From assembly GCA_037443645.1 (NCBI GenBank), contig JBBINY010000028.1, positions 1-36,761 on the forward strand: a stretch of DNA of 36,761 bases, written 5' to 3'. The notes beneath the pieces are model-generated. The model was not told the origin of the DNA, made no database searches, and worked only from the letters and a program-made list of their open reading frames with translations. Position numbers and translations under genes: made by a program. The stretch comes from UBA2336 sp037443645 (GTDB lineage: Bacteria; Bacteroidota; Bacteroidia; Cytophagales; Cyclobacteriaceae). Shown piece by piece: positions 15,465-24,623 of the stretch. Position 1 is the stretch's first letter. Each line of letters begins with the position of its first letter.

Positions 15465-15481
15465 AACAAAACAAGTAAACC

Positions 15482-17161
15482 ATGAAGGATTTTCCCTGGA
15501 TCAAAAGCTATCCTATAGGCGTCCCCGCAGAAATCAACCTGTATGACTATAACTCGGTTGTTGATTTGTTTGATGATGCTTGCAAAAAATACAGCGAACG
15601 GGTGGCGTTCGAAAACATGGGCAAGCAGTTAACCTACAGTCAGGTAGATGAACTGGCAAACCATTTTGCAGCTTATCTCCAATCCCTGGGTTTGCAAAAG
15701 GGAGATCGGATTGCCATACAGATGCCTAATCTTCTTCAGTTTCCAATTGCCTTTATCGGAGCACTAAGGGCCGGGCTCATTGTAGTGAACACCAATCCCT
15801 TGTATACACCACGCGAAATGGAACACCAGTTTAAAGATTCCGGAGCTAAAGCCATTGTTATTGTAGCCAATTTTGCCAACAACCTGCAGCAGATAATCGG
15901 TAATACCAGGATTAAACACGTAATACTGACTGAACTGGGTGATATGTTGGGCGGACTGAAAGGTGCTATTGTAAACTTCGTTGTCAAGCGCATAAAAAAA
16001 ATGGTACCGGCCTATCATCTGCCGGGAGCTATTTCATTTAAACAGGTTTTAGCGAAGGGTGCATCGTGTACGCTTAAAAAGGCTGCATTCTCGTTAACCG
16101 ATGTGGCTGTACTTCAGTATACCGGAGGAACAACCGGCCTCTCTAAAGGGGCTGCGTTAACGCATGCCAATCTAGTTGCCCACAATTCAATGATTACGAT
16201 GTGGTTTAAACCGTATCATCAGCAATCCGGTGAGCAGGACATTATCATCACAGCCCTACCCATGTATCACATATTTGCGCTTACCGTAAATGGAATTCTA
16301 AAATTCACTGTGGGGGCCAAAAATATTCTGATTACAAATCCAAGGGATATACCCGGGTTCGTAAAGGAACTTAAGAAACATAAGTTTACCATTATAACCG
16401 GGGTGAACACGTTGTTCAACGGATTGCTGAATAATCCGGATTTTAAAAACCTTGACTTCTCCCGGCTTAAAGGAGCTGTGGGTGGTGGGATGGCCGTACA
16501 GGATGTAGTGGCAAAAAGATGGGAGGAGGTTACCGGCAAGGCGCTTGTTGAAGGATATGGCCTGAGCGAAACATCGCCTGTGTTATGCTGCAATCCGTTG
16601 GATGGCACGCATCGGTTGGGCACCATCGGTTTACCGATGCCAAGCACAGAGGTAGCCATTTTTGACGATTCTGGTAACCAATTGCCACAGGGACAAACCG
16701 GTGAAATATGCGCCCGCGGACCGCAGGTATTTTCAGGCTACTGGGAAAAAGATAACACAGATGTGTTTTACCCCGGTGGGTGGTTTAAAACAGGTGATAT
16801 CGGGTTAATGGATGAGCAGGGCTTTTTCAAAATTGTTGACCGGAAAAAAGATATGATTAAGGTCTCGGGGTTCAACGTGTATCCTAACGAAATTGAAAAT
16901 GTTATTGCGGCCCATCCGAAAGTACTTGAAGTAGCTGCTATCGGAGTTCCTGATGAGCGTTCAGGTGAAGTAATCAAAGCATTTGTAGTGAAGCGTGATC
17001 AAACCCTTACAGAAGAAGAGTTGAAAGACTATTGTTACAAGAATTTGACCAACTACAAAGTTCCGCGATATTTTGTTTTCCGGAATGAGTTGCCAAAATC
17101 AAATGTTGGTAAAATTATACGAAGGCACTTGCGCGAAGAAGATGCAGCCAGGGAGGCATAA
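15482..17161 (+). CDS. fadD: Long-chain fatty acid-CoA ligase
   Basis: This 559-residue ANL-superfamily enzyme activates fatty acids to acyl-CoA with ATP, feeding beta-oxidation or lipid synthesis at the inner membrane. The AMP-binding motif YTGGTTGLSKGAAL is at residues 213-226, followed by GYGLSETSPV and GWFKTGDIG. The catalytic lysine region PKSNVGKIIRR is near the C terminus. Length and the N-terminal PWIKSYP match FadD. It is monocistronic, with a T-rich hairpin directly after the stop and a palindromic operator upstream. Confidence 0.93.
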   Translation: MKDFPWIKSYPIGVPAEINLYDYNSVVDLFDDACKKYSERVAFENMGKQLTYSQVDELANHFAAYLQSLGLQKGDRIAIQMPNLLQFPIAFIGALRAGLIVVNTNPLYTPREMEHQFKDSGAKAIVIVANFANNLQQIIGNTRIKHVILTELGDMLGGLKGAIVNFVVKRIKKMVPAYHLPGAISFKQVLAKGASCTLKKAAFSLTDVAVLQYTGGTTGLSKGAALTHANLVAHNSMITMWFKPYHQQSGEQDIIITALPMYHIFALTVNGILKFTVGAKNILITNPRDIPGFVKELKKHKFTIITGVNTLFNGLLNNPDFKNLDFSRLKGAVGGGMAVQDVVAKRWEEVTGKALVEGYGLSETSPVLCCNPLDGTHRLGTIGLPMPSTEVAIFDDSGNQLPQGQTGEICARGPQVFSGYWEKDNTDVFYPGGWFKTGDIGLMDEQGFFKIVDRKKDMIKVSGFNVYPNEIENVIAAHPKVLEVAAIGVPDERSGEVIKAFVVKRDQTLTEEELKDYCYKNLTNYKVPRYFVFRNELPKSNVGKIIRRHLREEDAAREA

Positions 17162-17163
17162 AT

Positions 17164-17182
17164 AACCGCAAGAGGTTTTTTT
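17164..17182 (+). terminator. Weak terminator after fadD
   Basis: Stem AACC/GGTT with a 6-nt loop followed by a T-run starts 2 nt after the fadD stop. The stem is short, so confidence is low. Confidence 0.35.
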
Positions 17183-17198
17183 ACCACGCAATCTTTCT

Positions 17199-17206
17199 AT
17201 TTTTGC
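17199..17206 (+). promoter_or_regulatory. Putative -7 box of the PD40 protein gene
   Basis: TATTTTTG matches TAnnTTTG, 16 nt before the ATG at 17223. No clear TTG is found 19-21 nt upstream, where there is only a T-run. Confidence 0.4.
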
Positions 17207-17222
17207 CGTCAAAATTTTTGTT

Positions 17223-18323
17223 ATGAAAATCGTTGCATCTGTATTTCTTTTTTTAACTGTTTTTGTTTTGAGCTCATCTTTCTCAGTTCCTGTTTCAGGT
17301 GAAGTAAACAACTTATCAGACTCCCTTCGATATCCTCAGGAAAAGCACTTTAAAAATTTGCGCCAGCTCACTTTTGGTGGCGATAACGCAGAGGCGTATT
17401 GGAGCTTCAATGGGAAAATGGTCTCCTTCCAGTCGAACAACAAGAATTGGGGGCTCGCTTGTGATCAGATTTTTTACCTGACTGTTGATGGCCCCGCTTT
17501 GTCAGCCGAGAAAAAGCCGGCACGCATAAGCACAGGGCTAGGCCGCACCACATGCTCTTACTTTCTGAAGGGCGACAAGCAAATTCTTTATGCTTCTACA
17601 CACCTGGGTAACAAGGCATGCCCGGAAGAACCCGCGCGAACACCAGGAGGAAAGTACCTGTGGCCAATTTATGACACGTACGACATTTTTGTGGCTGATC
17701 TGAAGGGAAGAGTGAAGAAACAGCTCACCAGTACTCCCGGGTATGATGCAGAAGCCACCGTTTCGCCAAAAGGTGATAAAATCGTGTTTACATCCATGCG
17801 CAATGGCGACCTTGATCTGTATATAATGAATCCTGACGGTACCGGTGTTAAGCAGATAACCCATGAATTGGGCTACGATGGCGGGCCCTTTTTTTCACCC
17901 GATGGTACCAAAATTGTTTTTCGTGCATCGCGCCCGAAAACTGTTGAGGAAAAGGAAGAATACCTGGCAAACCTGAAGCAGGGGCTTGTAGCACCAACAG
18001 CAATGGAAATTTTTGTGTGCAATGCGGATGGATCCGGCCTAAGGCAAGTAACCAACCTGGGCAAAGCAAACTGGGCTCCATTCTATCATCCCTCCGGCAG
18101 GAAAATTATTTTCAGTTCGAATCATCATTCTGCCCGGGGTTTTCAATTTAATCTGTTTATGATTAACGAGGATGGCACCGGCCTGGAACAGATTACCTAC
18201 GATACGGTTTTTGATTCTTTCCCAATGTTTTCGCCTGATGGCAAACGGCTTATATTTTCAAGCAACCGGAATAACAACGGAACGCGCGATACCAACCTGT
18301 TTGTGGCTGAGTGGGTTGATTAG
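17223..18323 (+). CDS. Exported PD40/TolB-like beta-propeller protein
   Basis: This 366-residue protein begins with a signal peptide (hydrophobic residues 4-20, probable cleavage near SVPVSG). It then carries repeated PD40 motifs, for example ATVSPKGDKIVFTSMRNGD, PFFSPDGTKIVFRASR and PMFSPDGKRLIFSSNRNN, that fold as a WD40-like propeller as in TolB. No peptidase or OmpA domain is present and it is not the Tol-Pal TolB, since no tol genes are nearby. It is expected in the periplasm or outside the cell. The substrate or partner is unknown. It ends 69 nt before the TerB-like gene, which has its own promoter. Confidence 0.82.
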   Translation: MKIVASVFLFLTVFVLSSSFSVPVSGEVNNLSDSLRYPQEKHFKNLRQLTFGGDNAEAYWSFNGKMVSFQSNNKNWGLACDQIFYLTVDGPALSAEKKPARISTGLGRTTCSYFLKGDKQILYASTHLGNKACPEEPARTPGGKYLWPIYDTYDIFVADLKGRVKKQLTSTPGYDAEATVSPKGDKIVFTSMRNGDLDLYIMNPDGTGVKQITHELGYDGGPFFSPDGTKIVFRASRPKTVEEKEEYLANLKQGLVAPTAMEIFVCNADGSGLRQVTNLGKANWAPFYHPSGRKIIFSSNHHSARGFQFNLFMINEDGTGLEQITYDTVFDSFPMFSPDGKRLIFSSNRNNNGTRDTNLFVAEWVD

Positions 18324-18354
18324 TTTGCTGTTGGGCATTAGTTTGATACTTTTG
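18324..18354 (+). promoter_or_regulatory. Consensus promoter of the TerB-like gene
   Basis: TTTG at 18324-18327, a 19-nt spacer and TACTTTTG at 18347-18354 are a full match to the Bacteroidota promoter. The upstream element begins at the base after the stop codon of the previous gene. Confidence 0.6.
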
Positions 18355-18392
18355 ATGCCCGGTTTCGGTTTAGTACACCTAATCCATTCGTT

Positions 18393-18836
18393 ATGATTGG
18401 CTTCTTTGAGCATCAGTATTTATCCTACAAGAAAAACCACATCCGCAACCTGCTTGCCCTTGCCAATGCTGACGGGCACATGCACAAAAAAGAAACTGAG
18501 TTGCTATACAAGATCGGGCAGCGGTATGGCCTCAAGGATTGGCAGATAAAGAACCTGGTTGACAGCAAGGAAAAGTTTGAGTTAAATATACCCGATAACT
18601 TCAACGACCGGATGAACCTGCTCTATGACCTCATTTTGATGGTATATGCCGATGAGAAAGTAGAAAAACGGGAGATTGAATTTTGCCAGGATGTTGCCAG
18701 GCGTTTCGGATTGAAAAAGGAAGTTGTTGCCTGGCTGCTCGAGGTATTTGAAAATGGCACACCACCACCGCCTGATGAATGGCAGGATATAAAAAAGGAA
18801 GCGCTGGAAAAATATCTGATAACGAAGAAGCGCTGA
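18393..18836 (+). CDS. TerB-like domain protein
   Basis: This 147-residue helical protein has two similar halves, each with an acidic turn typical of TerB domains: LANADGHMHKKETELL at about residues 23-38 and VYADEKVEKREIEFC further on. TerB-like domains bind metal ions and occur in tellurite resistance and in many membrane-linked systems. No ter genes are nearby, so a tellurite role is not supported. It is predicted cytoplasmic with no signal or membrane segment. It converges on the NSS transporter with 8 nt between the stop codons. Confidence 0.72.
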   Translation: MIGFFEHQYLSYKKNHIRNLLALANADGHMHKKETELLYKIGQRYGLKDWQIKNLVDSKEKFELNIPDNFNDRMNLLYDLILMVYADEKVEKREIEFCQDVARRFGLKKEVVAWLLEVFENGTPPPPDEWQDIKKEALEKYLITKKR

Positions 18837-18844
18837 ATCGGGTA

Positions 18845-20221
18845 CTAGAAGAATACCCCAAAACCAAAGTACCGGTCGATAATCAATAAGGATAATCCGC
18901 CAAGCAAAACCGGGCAGACCCAGGCAATCATAAAATTCAGGTACTTCCGCATAAAGGAATTCATGTATCCTGGGTTACCGTTCACCAGTTCGGCATTCAT
19001 GTTGCTGATTTTCCACCGGTATGTAATAAAAATACACATCAGACAGCCCCCCACGGTTAAGCTGATGTCGCACATATCCGACACAAAGGTCAGCCAATCG
19101 CGGTTTAAGTAAAACGGCAGGTGGTTTAATGCAGGAACCATGCCCTGACTCAACATGGTGGGCAATCCTAAAACAAAGATGAGTAACGCCAGGAACCATA
19201 CTACGCGCCTCCTTCTGAATTTCAGCTGATCAACCAGGTATGTTGTTGGCACTTCCAGTAAGGAAATTGTTGAGGTAAGGGCAGCAAAGCAGAGCAACAG
19301 GAAAAATGAACCTCCTATGATGCGGCCCAGAATTGGTCCCATATCGCGAAACACATCAGGCAAAACGATAAACACCAGGGCCGGCCCTTCAGTGGGAGAA
19401 ATGTTTTGCGAAAAGACCATCGGGAAAATCATGAAGCCGGCAAGAAATGCTACCATGGCATCGGCAAACGAAATAATCGCTGCCGACTTAATAACATTTT
19501 GTGTCTTGCCAACGTACGAGCCATACGTGATCAGGCAACCCATACCCAGCGAAAGCGAGAAAAAGGCCTGTTTTAATCCATCATAAATAGTTTGCGGGGT
19601 AATCTCATCCAATTCAGGTATCAGGTAAAACTGCACACCCTTCCATGCATTGGGCAGCGTTAAGCTGTAAATGATGAGCAGGATCAGGATGGTATACAGT
19701 GCGGGCATCATGATTTTGTTTGCTGCCTCAACACCTTTTTGAATACCCCGAGAAACGATAATGGCCGTTATGGCCATGAAGCCCAGCGAGAACCAGAGGT
19801 TGTCGCTGATATCGTTGACGTAGGTCCCGAAAAAATTCGCAAAATCAGGCTCACCCAACAGGTCTCCAAAGGTAATCTCCAGGAAATAACCAAACGCCCA
19901 CCCGGCAACCACATTATAAAACGACAGGATAAATACACCGGCAAGGATCCCGAAGATACCCAGGTACCCCCATCGTTTGCCGCCCAGCTGGGTATACGAG
20001 CCGTAGGCATCCCGGCCAGCCGAACGACCGATGGCAATCTCGCCTACCATTACCGGGAAGCACAGTAAAAAGATAAAGAGCAGGTAGATGATCAGGAACG
20101 CTGCACCTCCATTTTGGCCTGTCAGGTACGGAAACCGCCAAATATTGCCCAGGCCAACGGCCGATCCGGCCGCAGCCAGTATGAAACCAATCCGACTTGA
20201 AAAGTTGCCACGTAATTCCAT
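18845..20221 (-). CDS. Sodium-dependent transporter, NSS (LeuT) family
   Basis: This 458-residue inner-membrane protein has about eleven to twelve membrane segments. The first segment carries the NSS sodium- and substrate-site signature GSAVGLGNIWRFPYLTGQNGG at about residues 16-36. It takes up an amino acid or related compound with sodium. Bacterial members transport leucine, tryptophan or tyrosine, and the substrate here is unknown. It diverges from the conserved 481-residue protein gene. Confidence 0.9.
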   Translation of the reverse strand: MELRGNFSSRIGFILAAAGSAVGLGNIWRFPYLTGQNGGAAFLIIYLLFIFLLCFPVMVGEIAIGRSAGRDAYGSYTQLGGKRWGYLGIFGILAGVFILSFYNVVAGWAFGYFLEITFGDLLGEPDFANFFGTYVNDISDNLWFSLGFMAITAIIVSRGIQKGVEAANKIMMPALYTILILLIIYSLTLPNAWKGVQFYLIPELDEITPQTIYDGLKQAFFSLSLGMGCLITYGSYVGKTQNVIKSAAIISFADAMVAFLAGFMIFPMVFSQNISPTEGPALVFIVLPDVFRDMGPILGRIIGGSFFLLLCFAALTSTISLLEVPTTYLVDQLKFRRRRVVWFLALLIFVLGLPTMLSQGMVPALNHLPFYLNRDWLTFVSDMCDISLTVGGCLMCIFITYRWKISNMNAELVNGNPGYMNSFMRKYLNFMIAWVCPVLLGGLSLLIIDRYFGFGVFF

Positions 20222-20310
20222 CGGCTGTGGGTAGTTGAATCTCGAAAAATAGACCTTAAACCTTAATAATCAAAAATGGGTTACATATACAGGTAACTTC
20301 ATATTGACTT

Positions 20311-20342
20311 TTTGACGACCTGATTAAATTGAATTACTTTTA
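20311..20342 (+). promoter_or_regulatory. Putative promoter of the 481-residue protein gene
   Basis: TTTG at 20311-20314, a 20-nt spacer and TACTTTTA at 20335-20342 fit the Bacteroidota promoter with one mismatch. Transcription would begin near 20349, after the in-frame TTG at 20343, which supports the ATG at 20358 as the start. Confidence 0.5.
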
Positions 20343-20357
20343 TTGTCGCAGTTGGAT

Positions 20358-21803
20358 ATGGATGAATTCAGGAAACTAACAACCCAGGAGAAAGCCCTCC
20401 GCATTAACCTGAGAAGAGATATTTATGGAGCCTTTGCCGAGATAGGGGCAGGGCAGGAGGTGGCGGCCAATTTCTTTAAGGCTGGTGGAGCCTCCGGTAC
20501 AATTGCTAAAACCATTTCCGCATACGACATGAAGTTCAGTGATGCCATCTATGGGTATTGCGAACGGTATGTGTGCGAGGAACGCCTCTTCAAAATGCTC
20601 GATCATGAGTATGAATTGCTGGGCGAGCGTCTGCCCCACCGCATTAGCGACACGCGCTTTTTTGCCTTTGCCGATACGGTAGAGGTCTTGAACTTTGAAC
20701 GAACCAACCAGGCCCATGGGTGGATGGGTTTCCGGTTTCAGTTGGAACCCGAGGCCGAGCCGAACGATTGTGTCATCCATGTGAAGATGCATGATAATGA
20801 TCCGATACAACAACAGCTTGCATTGGGCATTGTTGGCGTTAACATGATTTATGCCTGCTATTTCCTTACTGATCCGGAACAAATTCTGATGGCCTTAATG
20901 GATGGGCTGACAAACCGCAGGATTGAGATTGACATGTTCAGGATAACTGGCCGTGACTTTAAGCAGGTTGATAACCGGTTAATGGCACTTAAGCTGGTTA
21001 AAAACGGACTTACCCGTGCAGCCCTGTTTGGCCCCGATGGAGAAGTGATGCAACCATCGGATGAGTTATACAAGAAGAATGTGCTGGTACTCCGCGGAAG
21101 GTTCCGCCCGCCTACACACGTTAATGTTGATATGCTCCTCACCTCGCGCAGGCACTTTAAAAATGAGCCCGATGTGGAACGCAACAAGATGGTTCTTTTA
21201 ACCGAGCTTACCTTAAATGATTTGGGCCCTGAAGGTGCCATCGATGAAAAGGATTTTCTGAATCGGGCCGATATTCTCTGCTCGCTCGGGCAAAACGTGC
21301 TGATCTCCAATTATTTCGAGTATTACCGCCTTATGGATTATCTCTCGCGGATTACCAAAGGAAAAAAAATAGGGATCGTGATGGGCATCAATGCTCTTCA
21401 GAAAGTGTTTGATGAACGTACCTATGTAAACATTCGCGGAGGTATTCTGGAATGTTTTGCTTCCTTGTTCGGAACTAACGTTAAACTCTATATATATCCC
21501 GCCTTACTCAATGGCGGAAAGTTGTTTACCCTTCGTGATTTTGAACAAACCTTGCCAAAGAACCTTAAAAACCTGTTCCGTTACCTGATGGATAACAACA
21601 AGCTGGAGGACATTGACGATGCGAATGTGAACAACCTCAATATCATCAGCGACAATGTACTGGCGATGATTAAAAAAGGTGAACCTGGGTGGGAAAAATT
21701 TGTTCCGCACAAAGTGGAGGAAGCCATTAAGGAAAATGGATTGTTTGAATATCCACTTTCACAGAACAATACCAATCCCCAGATTGCTGTCGGATCGAAG
21801 TAG
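20358..21803 (+). CDS. Conserved Bacteroidota protein of unknown function
   Basis: This is a 481-residue soluble protein with no signal peptide or membrane segment. It begins MDEFRKLTTQEKALRINL. I chose the ATG at 20358. An in-frame TTG at 20343 would add five residues but falls within the predicted promoter. The N-terminal third has a conserved-looking segment, FAEIGAGQEVAANFFKAGGA. The middle is rich in charged residues (VLRGRFRPPTHVNVDMLLTS) and the end is helical. I see no known catalytic motif. I recognise it as a family that is widespread in this phylum without an established role. It stands alone between two divergent/convergent amino-acid transporters and ends 4 nt from the end of the AGCS gene. 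Confidence 0.75.
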   Translation: MDEFRKLTTQEKALRINLRRDIYGAFAEIGAGQEVAANFFKAGGASGTIAKTISAYDMKFSDAIYGYCERYVCEERLFKMLDHEYELLGERLPHRISDTRFFAFADTVEVLNFERTNQAHGWMGFRFQLEPEAEPNDCVIHVKMHDNDPIQQQLALGIVGVNMIYACYFLTDPEQILMALMDGLTNRRIEIDMFRITGRDFKQVDNRLMALKLVKNGLTRAALFGPDGEVMQPSDELYKKNVLVLRGRFRPPTHVNVDMLLTSRRHFKNEPDVERNKMVLLTELTLNDLGPEGAIDEKDFLNRADILCSLGQNVLISNYFEYYRLMDYLSRITKGKKIGIVMGINALQKVFDERTYVNIRGGILECFASLFGTNVKLYIYPALLNGGKLFTLRDFEQTLPKNLKNLFRYLMDNNKLEDIDDANVNNLNIISDNVLAMIKKGEPGWEKFVPHKVEEAIKENGLFEYPLSQNNTNPQIAVGSK

Positions 21804-21807
21804 CCGG

Positions 21808-23187
21808 CTATTCCGATTTTAGTTTCGCAAAATACCGCCTGGCCTCTTCCATAACCTTGGGGGCCAGTATAAATCCTGAGATCATTGTTGGAAATGCCAT
21901 GATGGCGTAGGCAATATCAATAATGTTGATTACTGTCTCCATGGAAACGATAGCACCAAAGATGATGGTAGCAAGGTAAAAATAGTTGTATAGCTTTCCC
22001 CTTTTAACGCCCAACAGGAAGGACATGGATTTACTGCCATAGTAGCTGTACGAGAACAGGGATGTAACCGAAAAGAAAAAGCAGCACAATAGCAGCAGGT
22101 AGTTGCCAAATCCTGGCAATGCATTCTGGAACGCAGTAGCCGTCAGTGTAACTCCGTTGGTAGCGCTTGTTTGCCAGACACCGGTAACCAGAATGGCCAG
22201 GGCTGTAAGCGTACAAACAAGCAACGTGTCAATAGCCGGGCTAAGCATGGAAATAAGGCCCTCGCGTACGGGTTCTTTACTTCGGGATGCGCCTAAAGCC
22301 AATGGTGCCGTGCCAATTCCTGCTTCGTTTGAAAATGATGCTCTTCGAACACCTGTTTGAATCAGTCCACCGACAACCCCGCCAAACAGCGGCCCTTTAT
22401 AGTAGTCGGCTGCAAATGCATCCGTAAAAATCATCCACAGGTATTTGGGTACAGCCTCAATGTTTAAAATCAGGATTATGAGTACGGAAAAAAAGTACAG
22501 GACAATCATCAGCGGTACCATTTTTCCGGCCCAGCTCCCGATGCGTTGAATACCACCAAGAATGACCACACCCGCGAAAACTGTAAGGATAATGCCGATC
22601 AATAGTTTAAATCCATTGACACTGAAACTCCCGATGGTAAATTCGCCAAAGGAAACACCGGGAAAGCCAATGTCAATTATTGCCTGGGTTAATTGATTCG
22701 CCTGGAAAATAGGCAAACAACCAACCAGGCAACACAAACTGAAAATCACAGCAAGCGGATACCAGTTCTTTCCGAGTGCTTCCCGGATTACGTACATGGG
22801 GCCGCCTTGAATATTTCCTTCAGAGTCCTTTCCCCGATACATTACCGAGAGGGTGCTTGTAAAAAAGTTTGACGACATACCCACAAAGGCAGCTACCCAC
22901 ATCCAGAATAATGCTCCAGGGCCACCAATCGAAATGGCAAACGCAACACCGGCAATGTTCCCCATGCCAACGGTGGATGCCAGCGCTGTAGAAAGTGCCT
23001 GGTAAGCGTTAATGTAGCCCGGATCGTTGGGGTTGTCGTACTTGCCTCTTAAAATAGCAATGGCGTGAAAGAAATATTTATACTGAACGAACCGTGAGTA
23101 AAAAAAGAAAAATAAACCGCCAAGGATCAGCAAAAAGAGTACAGGTGTCCAGATTCCGTTGGCAATTGTTTGTATCAGTTCATTCAT
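21808..23187 (-). CDS. Alanine/glycine:cation symporter (AGCS family)
   Basis: This 459-residue inner-membrane protein is an AGCS symporter taking up alanine or glycine with sodium. The family stretch GNIAGVAFAISIGGPGALFWMW lies in the N-terminal third, followed by QGGPMYVI and the later GGLIQTGVRRASFSNEAGIG and DTLLVCTLTALAIL. About ten to eleven membrane segments can be counted. It lies behind the agmatinase-family gene, with 76 nt between them. Confidence 0.92.
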   Translation of the reverse strand: MNELIQTIANGIWTPVLFLLILGGLFFFFYSRFVQYKYFFHAIAILRGKYDNPNDPGYINAYQALSTALASTVGMGNIAGVAFAISIGGPGALFWMWVAAFVGMSSNFFTSTLSVMYRGKDSEGNIQGGPMYVIREALGKNWYPLAVIFSLCCLVGCLPIFQANQLTQAIIDIGFPGVSFGEFTIGSFSVNGFKLLIGIILTVFAGVVILGGIQRIGSWAGKMVPLMIVLYFFSVLIILILNIEAVPKYLWMIFTDAFAADYYKGPLFGGVVGGLIQTGVRRASFSNEAGIGTAPLALGASRSKEPVREGLISMLSPAIDTLLVCTLTALAILVTGVWQTSATNGVTLTATAFQNALPGFGNYLLLLCCFFFSVTSLFSYSYYGSKSMSFLLGVKRGKLYNYFYLATIIFGAIVSMETVINIIDIAYAIMAFPTMISGFILAPKVMEEARRYFAKLKSE

Positions 23188-23263
23188 AGTTCAGGTGTTA
23201 ACCGGTGCAAAATAGGAAATTGCCGGAGAACCGGAATTTATAAAAACGTTGTAAGCAGAAGAG

Positions 23264-24322
23264 TCAACGCTTAGCCAGCCTGGCTTTGCCCTGGGAGACA
23301 GCCATCCAGTTGCATAACTGGTATAACATTCTTGCTCCCACGTTGGCGTCCCATTCGTCATTGCCCGGTGCAACTTCATTCAGGTCGAATCCGATAATGG
23401 TTCGTTTGGCAAGCACCAGTTTCTTTAGCAGGTAGCTGATTTGATGAAACTCAAAACCCCCGGCTACCGGTGTTCCGGTATTGGGGCACAGCTTCGGATC
23501 GAGCCCGTCAATATCAAAACTTATGTACACCAAATCGGGAAGTTCCCGGATTACCTCCTCGCAGATGAAATCCCAGTTCTTACCGTTAGCCTGATATTCT
23601 TTAATGTCTTCATCAAAGAAGGTTTTGATTCTTCCCTTAGAGCGTTCCATTACCAAAATTTCCTCTTCACAGAAATCACGGATCCCTAACTGAACCAGCC
23701 GGCTAACGGATGGAAGTTTTAATGCATTATACATGATGGATGCATGTGAGTAGGTAAAACCTTCATAGGCTTTCCGTAAATCGGCATGGGCATCGATCTG
23801 CAGAATTCCGAACCGATCATACCGGTCGCTTAACGCCTGGATAAAGCCCAGGGGAGTGCTGTGGTCTCCACCCAGCAATCCCACCAGTTTCCCATCCTTA
23901 AGAAAAGCGCTTGCTGTAGATTTAATATAGATATTGAAGTTCTCGCATCCTTCATTAACCTTCGTTACAATCGGGTTAGGGACGGTTGTTGCAGTTCCAT
24001 TCTCCAGCGACCCGATATGTTGAGCCGCAAGCTCTCTCAGGCGGTTATTTTCCTTCATGATTTCAGAACTTACGGGCAACATGGCAATCCCAGTTTTCCA
24101 GGCATCGGTAATGTTCCGATCAAACAGGTCTACCTGCGAAGATGCGTGCAGTATACACTCGGGCCCCTGTGCAGTGCCCGTTTTGTAGGATACGGTAACC
24201 TCCCACGGAGCCGGTATAATGATGAGTTCTGCGTTTTCAGGTGAAAATGGAAGTCCAAATAAATTTCCGGTAAGGCCTGGGGCGTTTGGATCGAACGATT
24301 GAATTGCCTCTTCGTGCGTCAT
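23264..24322 (-). CDS. Agmatinase/arginase-family ureohydrolase
   Basis: This 352-residue enzyme has the binuclear manganese site of the ureohydrolase family: H154 (GGDHS), D177, H179 and D181 (DAHADLR), and D270 and D272 (SFDIDGLDP). Members hydrolyse arginine, agmatine, guanidinobutyrate or formimidoylglutamate. The substrate cannot be fixed here. The DAHADLR form and the length fit the agmatinase-like branch. No histidine-degradation (hut) or polyamine genes are near. It is followed by the AGCS symporter on the same strand. Confidence 0.85.
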   Translation of the reverse strand: MTHEEAIQSFDPNAPGLTGNLFGLPFSPENAELIIIPAPWEVTVSYKTGTAQGPECILHASSQVDLFDRNITDAWKTGIAMLPVSSEIMKENNRLRELAAQHIGSLENGTATTVPNPIVTKVNEGCENFNIYIKSTASAFLKDGKLVGLLGGDHSTPLGFIQALSDRYDRFGILQIDAHADLRKAYEGFTYSHASIMYNALKLPSVSRLVQLGIRDFCEEEILVMERSKGRIKTFFDEDIKEYQANGKNWDFICEEVIRELPDLVYISFDIDGLDPKLCPNTGTPVAGGFEFHQISYLLKKLVLAKRTIIGFDLNEVAPGNDEWDANVGARMLYQLCNWMAVSQGKARLAKR

Positions 24323-24345
24323 GAAATGAAAATTTGCATGAATAT

Positions 24346-24365
24346 ACTAGAAGCCATCTCAAAAA
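24346..24365. repeat. Second copy of dispersed repeat segment
   Basis: These 20 bases are the exact reverse complement of 35-54. They lie in the 301-nt intergenic stretch 24323-24623 between the divergent agmatinase and topA genes. The flanks of the two copies differ. The rest of the stretch contains a small hairpin, GGTG..CACC at 24450-24464, and the topA promoter. I see no further gene in it. Confidence 0.55.
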
Positions 24366-24571
24366 ATAAATGAAGAGTGATTGAGTGAGTCACCGTTTTT
24401 TACACACTACCTTGTCAAGTCCTGGAGAAAAATATTTCTTGAATAAAAAGGTGTTATTAGCACCAATTCAGATACTCAAACTTCTTTGTTGACAGTGAGT
24501 TGCACAGCTAATTTGCTTCAAAATAAATAGCATTCTGTCACGCTCTTTTCTCCCGGGTTGTCGTTTCAAAA

Positions 24572-24601
24572 TTTGATTATTTAAAAATTTACAGATATTT
24601 G
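24572..24601 (+). promoter_or_regulatory. Putative promoter of topA
   Basis: TTTG at 24572-24575, an 18-nt spacer and GATATTTG at 24594-24601 match the Bacteroidota promoter except for the first base of the -7 box. The ATG follows at 24624. Confidence 0.4.
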
Positions 24602-24623
24602 AAACCGTTGATAGGTAGTAAGC

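Noticed and set aside
18332..18358. Hairpin GGGCAT/ATGCCC after the PD40 gene as a terminator
   Set aside because: The loop is 16 nt and there is no T-run. The sequence is better explained as the TerB gene promoter spacer.
18393..18836. Tellurite-resistance operon
   Set aside because: Only a TerB-like domain is present. No terC, terD, terZ or related gene lies nearby.
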